Shown: positions 1 to 5,635 of the stretch, in pieces
Position numbering within the stretch: the stretch's first letter is position 1
Layout of the letters: each line of letters starts with the position of its first letter
NCBI GenBank assembly: GCA_003567615.1
Contig: PWZC01000102.1
Coordinates: forward strand, 1-5,635
DNA length: 5,635 bases
DNA from: Gemmatimonadota bacterium
GTDB lineage: Bacteria; Gemmatimonadota; Gemmatimonadetes; Longimicrobiales; Gaopeijiaceae
Direction: 5' to 3'
Program-made: the position numbers and the translations under genes
The notes under the pieces: model-generated
The model's database searches: none
The model's input: the letters and a program-made list of their open reading frames with translations, nothing else
Told to the model about the DNA's origin: nothing

Positions 1-2
1 AC

Positions 3-2273
3 AACCTGGACTTCCGGGGGACGGTGCAGGTGGACGTCACCGTGGATCGAGGTGAGGACACACCCGAGTTCGTGGAACTCTCCCTGGGCGACGAGGTCCT
101 GGTCCGACAGACCTTCAACCCCGACGGAAGCCCGGCGGAGCCCATTCAGGCATCGGTCGAGAGCCTCACCCCGGAAGGGGATCCGCAGGTAGCCGGATCG
201 CCCCTCTTGGTGAGTTTCCTCGTGCCATCCGATGAGTTCAACCCCCAGACAGGTGCCGTGCGCTTCCGCAACGGTCCCACCACCCTTCGGGCTCGGCTGG
301 CCACCCGGGAGGGGGGTGAAGACGCCTGGCGCTCCACCATCCAGATCACTCTCACCAATCGGGATACCTTCATCGGGGGCTTCTCCCCGGATCGGGGGCC
401 GGTGGCGGGGATCGAGGGGGAGACCTGGGTCGGCGGGGCTCTCCAGCTCAGGGTGGTGCCCGTGATCTATTCCCGCGGAAGGGAGCTGGGCTCGGTGGTG
501 GTGGACTTCCGCCGGTCCGGGGGAGGTCCTCTGGCCACCCGGTCGCTGGAAGGACCGGGGCCGTATCGTCCGCTCTTCGAAGGGGTGGGGCAGGGAAGCC
601 TGGAGGGCTACCAGACCCCTCGGGGTGCCGTGGATGAATTCTGGATCCGGGAGGCCGCCTATGAAGATGGTGCCCCGGTTTCCGGGCTCCCCCTGATCCT
701 GGCGGACGGCATCCGGGTCGACAACCGTCCGCCACCGCCAGGGCGCTTCGAGCTGCCTGAGCAGGGGGTTGAAGGTGCGGCCTGTTGCCTGGGCAACTGG
801 ATCGGAGCCGCCTTCCCATTCCCCGACGCCTATGGGCTGGCTGAGGATGAGGGGGTCGGTGGAGGACAGGTCACCATCCATGCCGGTCCCGCTTCCCTCA
901 CCGATGAGGCACTGGCCCAACGTCCGGCGGTGGTCCGGGGTGAGGACCTGGCGCCCACCTCCGGCAACGATGCGCTGCGGGCCGTGGCCGTTCACCGGGA
1001 TGCCCTGCAGAACCGGCGGATCGTTCCCCTGGCTCCGTCCCGAGGCAACACGCTGGGTGAGGGTGGACGAGCCGTATTCGGGGTGGACCTGACGCCTCCC
1101 CAGGTTCGCTTTTCCGCCGCCTCGGTGGAGGACCGGGCTCTCAATCCTCCCGCCGGGCTCCGGTGGTCCGTGAGGGCGGAGGGAGGCCCCAGCGGCTTCG
1201 CCGCCCTTCCGGCGCGCACCGTGGTGCGGCGTGTGGCTCCTGGAGTGGACGGTCCCGAGGCCTGCCCCTTCCCGGCGACGGATCTGTGCCAACCGGCCCC
1301 CGATGGATTGGAGCGCGAGGTTCCCTCCGAGCTTCCGGGCTATTTCCGAATCGAGACCCGGATCGTGGATCGAGCCGGAAACCTCTCGGCTTCCCTGACC
1401 CGGTGGGTTCTCCGGGATGAGCAGCCGCCTGAGGTGGAAGCGGTGGAGGGTGTGGTCCAGCCCCTTCCCGGTGAGGCCATGACCCTTTCGGCGCTGGTGC
1501 GGGACGATGTGGACCTGCGGCGGGCTCGGACGAGCCTCGTCTTCGGATCCGGGACCGAGGAGGTCCTGGTTACCACCGTCCCGGCCGACACCCTGGGGAC
1601 TCCCTTTTCCGGTTCTCCCCGGTCCACGGCCACGGCGCGCTGGACGCTTCCGGGCCTGGTGGGAGTCCAGAAGACCCACGGTTCGGATGGCGCCCCCTCA
1701 GGCCCCCTTCTTCCCCTGCGGCGCCTTGAGGTGGAGGTGGAGGACGCCGCCGGCCTCACGGGCATGGCTTCCCGGGAGACGCGGAGACGGACCGGCACCC
1801 CCGAGCCCCGGACGTTCGGTCCCGACGCCCGGGGGACTGAAGGCGGGGTGACGCGTTGGACGCTGACCACGGACGGGGAGTCCCGGGTCTGTGCACCACC
1901 GGATCCGGCCCGACCGGGTCCCATGGACGATTGCCCGGAGGGGTTGCGTACCCTGAGGCTGGTGGCCACCGCGACAGGCACGGAGAGCGGGTTTGCGCCC
2001 GGGTTTGCCCAGGTCGTCTTCTTCGCCGAAGTGCAGGGCCGGCTGTTCTGGCTCGGTCGGGTGGACGGGTCCGGGAGCGTCGCCGCCGAAGACCCGTCCA
2101 CCCGACGCTGGAATCTGGAGTGGACCCCGGAAGCCGGGTTTCCCGCCGGCGAACTCGTTCGGCTTCGGGCCCTGGCCCTGGACGGCTCCGGTTCAGGCCT
2201 CCTTACGGCTCCGCTGGACGACGTCTCGGTTGAGGCGGCCCGTGCTCCCACCGCCCCATCTGCGGGGCCCTAG
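3..2273 (+). CDS. Multi-domain Ig-like protein, probably extracellular (5'-partial)
   Basis: The reading frame is open to the left edge, and the GTG at 24 lies inside a strand-like stretch (NLDFRGTVQVDVTV), so this is the C-terminal 756 residues of a longer protein. It is not a recognised named gene. The sequence is rich in beta-strand-like segments and turns, with Ig-like or cadherin-like hallmarks. Asp-x-x-Pro-Pro linkers occur at 720-734 (DNRPP), 1086-1100 (DLTPP) and 1416-1430 (DEQPP). Asp-x-Ala-Gly motifs, typical of the last strands of bacterial Ig-like domains, occur at 1368-1382 (DRAGN) and 1743-1754 (DAAG). The linkers and a similar boundary near 363 divide the protein into modules of about 110-125 residues. 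Its only six cysteines form three local pairs, which suggests disulfides and an exported protein. No membrane helix or LPxTG anchor is visible at the C-terminus, which ends in a short Ala/Pro/Thr-rich tail. The signal peptide, if any, is off-window. A role in adhesion or as a structural surface protein is inference only. It ends 28 bases before the convergent purF stop. Confidence 0.85.
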   Translation, partial: NLDFRGTVQVDVTVDRGEDTPEFVELSLGDEVLVRQTFNPDGSPAEPIQASVESLTPEGDPQVAGSPLLVSFLVPSDEFNPQTGAVRFRNGPTTLRARLATREGGEDAWRSTIQITLTNRDTFIGGFSPDRGPVAGIEGETWVGGALQLRVVPVIYSRGRELGSVVVDFRRSGGGPLATRSLEGPGPYRPLFEGVGQGSLEGYQTPRGAVDEFWIREAAYEDGAPVSGLPLILADGIRVDNRPPPPGRFELPEQGVEGAACCLGNWIGAAFPFPDAYGLAEDEGVGGGQVTIHAGPASLTDEALAQRPAVVRGEDLAPTSGNDALRAVAVHRDALQNRRIVPLAPSRGNTLGEGGRAVFGVDLTPPQVRFSAASVEDRALNPPAGLRWSVRAEGGPSGFAALPARTVVRRVAPGVDGPEACPFPATDLCQPAPDGLEREVPSELPGYFRIETRIVDRAGNLSASLTRWVLRDEQPPEVEAVEGVVQPLPGEAMTLSALVRDDVDLRRARTSLVFGSGTEEVLVTTVPADTLGTPFSGSPRSTATARWTLPGLVGVQKTHGSDGAPSGPLLPLRRLEVEVEDAAGLTGMASRETRRRTGTPEPRTFGPDARGTEGGVTRWTLTTDGESRVCAPPDPARPGPMDDCPEGLRTLRLVATATGTESGFAPGFAQVVFFAEVQGRLFWLGRVDGSGSVAAEDPSTRRWNLEWTPEAGFPAGELVRLRALALDGSGSGLLTAPLDDVSVEAARAPTAPSAGP

Positions 2274-2301
2274 CCCTTAGGCTCACAACCGAAACCAGGG
2301 C

Positions 2302-3852
2302 TCAGCACCCCGGTGGTGCTGCCGCCGTGGCGAGCCCCCGCTCCACATCCACCAGCGGGGCGCTGTAGTCGCCCGAGAAGCAGGCGTCACAGAATGGACC
2401 GTAGGCGTCCACCGCTTCCAGCATTCCCTCCAGGCTCAGATATCCCATGCTGTCGACGCCCAGGATCTCGGCGATCTCCGGGACGCTGTGGGACGAGCCG
2501 ATGAGTTCCTCCCGGGACGGCATATCGATGCCATAGAAGCAGGGGAAGCGCACCGGCGGGCTGGCGATCCGGAAGTGGACCTCCCGCGCACCGGCGTGGC
2601 GGAGAAACTTCACCAGCGATGTGGAGGTGGTGCCGCGGACCAGCGAATCGTCCACCACCACCACACGACGGTCCTCCACCACCTCCCGAACGGGGTTGTA
2701 CTTGATCCGGGCCCCGAAATCCCGATCGGCCTGGGACGGCTTGATGAAGGTCCGGCCCACGTAGTGATTCCGGAGAAGCCCCAGTTCGTAGGGGATCCCG
2801 CTTTCCTCGGCGTAGCCCAGCGCCGAGGAGTTGGCCGAGTCCGGGACCGCGAATACGCAGTCGGCGTCGGCCGGGTGCTCCCGGGCCAACTGGCGTCCGA
2901 AGGCCCGCCGGGCGCGGTCCACGCTGGCGCCCCAGATCCGCGAATCGGGCCGCGCGAAGTACACGAGTTCGAAGACACACGGGGCCGGCTTGGGGGCCGG
3001 AGGGAGGCGCCGGAGCTGCTGGATATCCGACCCCTTCAGCTTCAGCACCTCGCCCGGCTCGATGTCCCGGATGAATTCAGCGTCGATGATGTCCAGGGCA
3101 CAGGTCTCCGAGGCCACCACATACCCCTTCCCCTTGCGTCCCAGCACCAGGGGGCGGTAGCCCCGGGGATCCACCGCCGCAAAGAGGGTTTCACCCACGG
3201 AGATGACCAGGGAGAAGGCTCCTTCCAGGTGGGTGAGGGCGTCGTCGATCTGGGCCTCCACCGTTTCGTGGCGGGAGCGGGCGATGAGGTGGACGATGAC
3301 CTCGGAGTCGGAGGTGGTCTGGAAGAGGGCTCCCTCTTCCACCAACCGGTTCCGGAGTTCCTGGGCGTTGGTCAGATTGCCGTTGTGGGCGATGGAGAGA
3401 TCGCCCTGGGCGTACCGTACTACGATGGGCTGGGCGTTCTGCGAGCGACTTCCACCGGCTGTGGAGTAGCGCACGTGGCCCACCCCCGTTGCGCCCTTCA
3501 TGGAGTTGAGGTCGTCGGCTGAGAAGACATCGGCCACCAGCCCGAGCCCCTTCCGAACCCGTGCCGTGCCGTCCGGAGTGATGGCGCAGATCCCCGCCGA
3601 CTCCTGCCCCCGGTGCTGAAGGGCGTACAACCCCAGGAAGACGAGCTCGGCAGCCTGCTCCACCCCGGTGACGGCGAAGACGCCGCACTCCTCCCGGGGG
3701 AGGGCCTCAAGCGTGGAGCTGAGCACGTCCGTGGCGCCTTGGGCGGCGTGCGGATCTCCGCCTGGGGACGTGGCGGCTGACCCCGCCCCTCCCAGTACGG
3801 GAAGGGGGCGGGTGGCGCGTCCGTTGCGGAATCCGGCCTGGACTTCATGCAT
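2302..3852 (-). CDS. purF: Amidophosphoribosyltransferase, [4Fe-4S] type (glutamine PRPP amidotransferase)
   Basis: This cytosolic enzyme transfers ammonia from glutamine to PRPP to give 5-phosphoribosylamine, the first committed step of purine synthesis. The 516-residue product has an N-terminal Ntn-type glutaminase followed by a phosphoribosyltransferase domain. The presumed nucleophile is Cys56 in ECGVFAV. Other glutaminase motifs are LQHRGQESAGI (79-89), GHVRYSTAG (125-133), AHNGNL (155-160) and SDSEV (181-185). The PRPP-binding loop is VVVVDDSLVRGTTS (397-410). Cys292, Cys438, Cys488 and Cys491 (the last two as CDAC) match the four iron-sulfur ligands of the Bacillus subtilis enzyme; E. 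coli PurF lacks this cluster. Cleavage before Cys56 would expose the nucleophile, as in the Bacillus type, but the 55-residue leader is long against 11 residues in B. subtilis. The ATG at 3852 is chosen because an AGGAG lies 8 bases upstream and it overlaps the purL stop. A GTG at 3726 would give a 13-residue leader but has only a weak ribosome binding site. The frame stays open into purL up to 4056, which is coincidental. Confidence 0.97.
   Translation of the reverse strand: MHEVQAGFRNGRATRPLPVLGGAGSAATSPGGDPHAAQGATDVLSSTLEALPREECGVFAVTGVEQAAELVFLGLYALQHRGQESAGICAITPDGTARVRKGLGLVADVFSADDLNSMKGATGVGHVRYSTAGGSRSQNAQPIVVRYAQGDLSIAHNGNLTNAQELRNRLVEEGALFQTTSDSEVIVHLIARSRHETVEAQIDDALTHLEGAFSLVISVGETLFAAVDPRGYRPLVLGRKGKGYVVASETCALDIIDAEFIRDIEPGEVLKLKGSDIQQLRRLPPAPKPAPCVFELVYFARPDSRIWGASVDRARRAFGRQLAREHPADADCVFAVPDSANSSALGYAEESGIPYELGLLRNHYVGRTFIKPSQADRDFGARIKYNPVREVVEDRRVVVVDDSLVRGTTSTSLVKFLRHAGAREVHFRIASPPVRFPCFYGIDMPSREELIGSSHSVPEIAEILGVDSMGYLSLEGMLEAVDAYGPFCDACFSGDYSAPLVDVERGLATAAAPPGC
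2303..2321 (-). terminator. Possible hairpin at the 3' end of purF
   Basis: CAGCACC (2303-2309) and GGTGCTG (2315-2321) are perfect inverted repeats: a 7-bp GC-rich stem around a 5-base loop. It spans the last purF codons and two bases of its stop. No T-run follows on either strand, so it is not a standard intrinsic terminator. It could slow polymerase or protect the mRNA end, but in DNA this GC-rich a stem of this size within coding sequence may be chance. A second, weaker pair, AGCCCT (2272-2277) and AGGGCT (2297-2302), brackets the 28-base gap between the convergent genes. No better terminator is visible for either gene. Confidence 0.25.
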
Positions 3853-5635
3853 CAATCTGGCTCCTGGCGTCGTCGGACCGATCTTCCCGGTCCATGTAGC
3901 TGGGAATGGCGTGGTAGTAGCGATGGTGGACCTGGTCCACGGGCACATTGATGAGGCCGCGGGGCGCATCGATGCGGAAGGCACCGCCCTCGGTTCCCAC
4001 CGTTCCGAGGACCCGGGCGGGTACGCCGTGGTTCCGGCACATCCCCAGGACCTCATTCTCGTCTTCCGGTCGCACCGAGATCACGATCCGGCCGGTGGTT
4101 TCCCCGAAGAGGAGGGCAACGGGGGCGATGCGCTCGTGGAGCTTGACCCGGAGGCCCCGGGCGGGACCGTCTCCTCCCACGGCGCTCTGGGCCAGTGCGC
4201 AGGCGAGCCCGCCTTCCGAGCAGTCGTGGGCCGAGCGGAGAAGTCCAGTCTCGGCCAGCGCCAGGACTCCGTGCTGCAGGCGCCGCTCGGCCACCAGATC
4301 CACCACCGGCGGGTAGCCGGCCACCGTGCCGTCATGGAAGTGGTACAGGAACTCCGAGGCGCCGATCTCTTCCCGGTTTTCGCCCAGCAGGACGATCACG
4401 TCGCCTTCCTGCTGGAAGGTAGAACCCACGACCCGATCCACGTCGTCGATGATTCCCACCATTCCAATGACCGGGGTCGGGTACACGGCCCGACCGTCGG
4501 TTTCGTTGTAGAGCGAGACGTTCCCACCGGTGACCGGGGTCTCGAAGAGCTTGCAAGCCTCGGCCATCCCCAGCACGGCCTCCCGCATCTGATGGTAGAT
4601 GTGGGGCTTGAGCGGATTACCGAAGTTGAGGTTGTTGGTGACCGCAGTGGGTAGTGCTCCAGTGCACACAAGGTTCCGCGCCGCCTCGGCTACTGCGGCA
4701 CGAGCGCCCTCGCGCGGATCCAGATAGCAGAAGCGCCCGTTGCAGTCGGTGGTGGCCGCCACCCCGCGCCGGGTATTTCCGATGCGGACGACCCCGGCGT
4801 CACCGCCGGGCCGGATTACGGTGGAGGTTCGCACGGTGGTGTCGAACTGGTCGTGGATCCACCGCCGCGAACCCACGTTGGGTGACCCCAACAGGTCCAG
4901 GAAGTGGTTGCTCAGATCTCCCTCCGGCTCCAACACCGAGGTCAGATCCATCTCCCGGAGCGCCTGTACCTCGACCCCCTCGATCCCCTCCCGCTCGTAG
5001 GTGGGACAGCCGTCGGTGAGGGGGAGGGCCGGGATGTTGGCCACCAGCCGTCCCCCTTCCTCGATCCGGAAGTAGCCGTCATCGGTCACCTCGCCCACCG
5101 ACTCGGCCTCCAGCTCCCACTTCTCCAGGATACGGCGGACCTCCTCTTCCTGGCCCCTGCGGGCCACCACCAGCATGCGCTCCTGGGACTCGGAGAGGAG
5201 GATCTCATAGGGGGTCATCCCCTCTTCGCGTACCGGCACCCGGGCCGTGTCCAGAACGACGCCACTCCCGGCCCGGCCCGCCATCTCCGACGCCGAAGAG
5301 GTGAGTCCGGCAGCGCCCATGTCCTGGATCCCCACGATGTGGCCGCTGCGGATCAACTCCAGCGATGCCTCCAGGAGAAGCTTCTCCGTGAAGGGGTCTC
5401 CCACCTGGACCTGGGGACGGCTCGACTCGTCGGCGTCCTCCGAGAGTTCCTCCGACGCGAAGGTGGCTCCGTGGATTCCGTCGCGACCGGTTCGGGCGCC
5501 TACCGCCATGAGGGTGTTCCCAACCCCGGAGGCCTCTCCTTTGATGAGCTCCTCGCGCTTCATGAGCCCCAGGGCCATGGCATTCACCAGGGGGTTTCCG
5601 TCGTAGGCCCGGTCGAACTGGACCTCGCCCCCGAT
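3845..5635 (-). CDS. purL: Phosphoribosylformylglycinamidine synthase subunit PurL, small type (5'-partial)
   Basis: PurL is the ATP-dependent synthetase subunit that converts FGAR plus ammonia to FGAM in the fourth step of purine synthesis. The frame runs off the right edge; 596 residues are visible, and the small-PurL family is usually about 720-760 long, so roughly the first 150 are missing. The visible part starts in the family-typical stretch YDGNPLVNAM, so the GTG at 5587 is not a real start. Next comes the C-terminal half of the first AIRS-like repeat, with GARTGRDGIHGATFAS (46-61), GIQDMGAAGLTSSASEMAG (102-120), LSESQERM (147-154) and DGCPTYER (208-215). The second AIRS-like repeat follows, with TDCNGRFCYLDP (296-307), TNNLNFGNP (334-342), TPVTGGNVSLYNET (366-379) and HDCSEGGLACAL (470-481). 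The protein ends at SQIDA with no glutaminase domain, unlike the roughly 1,300-residue E. coli form. It should therefore work in a complex with PurQ, which supplies ammonia from glutamine, and PurS. Its last 8 bases overlap purF. Confidence 0.97.
   Translation of the reverse strand: MGGEVQFDRAYDGNPLVNAMALGLMKREELIKGEASGVGNTLMAVGARTGRDGIHGATFASEELSEDADESSRPQVQVGDPFTEKLLLEASLELIRSGHIVGIQDMGAAGLTSSASEMAGRAGSGVVLDTARVPVREEGMTPYEILLSESQERMLVVARRGQEEEVRRILEKWELEAESVGEVTDDGYFRIEEGGRLVANIPALPLTDGCPTYEREGIEGVEVQALREMDLTSVLEPEGDLSNHFLDLLGSPNVGSRRWIHDQFDTTVRTSTVIRPGGDAGVVRIGNTRRGVAATTDCNGRFCYLDPREGARAAVAEAARNLVCTGALPTAVTNNLNFGNPLKPHIYHQMREAVLGMAEACKLFETPVTGGNVSLYNETDGRAVYPTPVIGMVGIIDDVDRVVGSTFQQEGDVIVLLGENREEIGASEFLYHFHDGTVAGYPPVVDLVAERRLQHGVLALAETGLLRSAHDCSEGGLACALAQSAVGGDGPARGLRVKLHERIAPVALLFGETTGRIVISVRPEDENEVLGMCRNHGVPARVLGTVGTEGGAFRIDAPRGLINVPVDQVHHRYYHAIPSYMDREDRSDDARSQIDA
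3861..3865 (-). promoter_or_regulatory. Shine-Dalgarno of purF, inside the end of purL
   Basis: Read on the - strand this is AGGAG, followed by 8 bases (CCAGATTG) and then the purF ATG at 3852. It lies in the last codons of purL. The start and stop overlap as ATGCATGA, with the purL TGA at 3847-3845. This arrangement supports the 3852 start and is typical of translational coupling, which would keep the two enzymes at linked levels. The other nearby ATG (3848) reads a different frame that lacks PurF motifs. Confidence 0.75.

Noticed and set aside
24..26. GTG at 24 as the start of the Ig-like gene
   Set aside because: The frame is open upstream to the window edge with sequence continuous in character with a beta strand, and no Shine-Dalgarno or signal peptide is present.
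1729..1743. Short GAGGTG repeat
   Set aside because: Only about two and a half copies, inside a coding stretch for alternating Glu and Val in a strand-like segment; explained by the protein sequence.
1340..2251. 303-codon open frame on the - strand, antisense to the Ig-like gene
   Set aside because: The product is an Arg/Ser/Pro-rich low-complexity sequence typical of shadow frames, whereas the + strand frame has domain-like motifs and is open across the whole region.
2488..3522. 344-codon open frame on the + strand, antisense to purF
   Set aside because: It lies wholly opposite a well-supported purF. Its translation shows no recognised motif, and long open antisense frames are common in GC-rich coding DNA.
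3853..4056. 68-codon upstream extension of purF
   Set aside because: It reads the conserved end of purL in another frame and resembles no PurF. The ATG at 3852 has a good Shine-Dalgarno sequence.
3668..4654. 328-codon open frame on the + strand, antisense to purF and purL
   Set aside because: It overlaps the conserved coding regions of both purine genes, shows no recognisable domain, and is explained by GC-rich codon bias.

Overview
The window is strongly GC-rich, gene-dense bacterial chromosome with three genes and almost no non-coding DNA. Two are housekeeping genes of de novo purine synthesis and one is a surface-type protein. The GC richness, the four-cysteine (iron-sulfur) type of PurF, the small PurL without a glutaminase domain and the adjacent multi-domain Ig-like protein would fit a free-living, GC-rich lineage such as Gemmatimonadota. 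That placement is a guess from style, not proof; other GC-rich phyla share the same purine enzymes.

Layout. From the left edge to 2273 on the + strand runs the 3' part of a long gene for a probably exported protein. It is built of tandem Ig-like modules of about 110-125 residues; its true start lies left of the window. A 28-base gap follows. On the - strand, convergent with it, lie purF (2302-3852) and then purL (3845 to the right edge). purL is transcribed first, and its 5' end lies beyond the window. purL and purF overlap by 8 bases, and a good Shine-Dalgarno sequence for purF sits inside the end of purL, so they form one operon.

How the genes work together. PurF makes phosphoribosylamine from PRPP and glutamine, the first committed step of the pathway. 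PurL is the synthetase subunit that converts FGAR to FGAM in the fourth step. This PurL ends without a glutaminase domain, so separate PurQ and PurS proteins are expected elsewhere, probably upstream in the same operon. The Ig-like gene is on the opposite strand and nothing links it functionally to purine synthesis.

I found no RNA gene, mobile element, CRISPR array or clearly new system. The points most worth a second look are the modular, cysteine-paired architecture of the Ig-like protein and the unusually long leader before the PurF catalytic cysteine.
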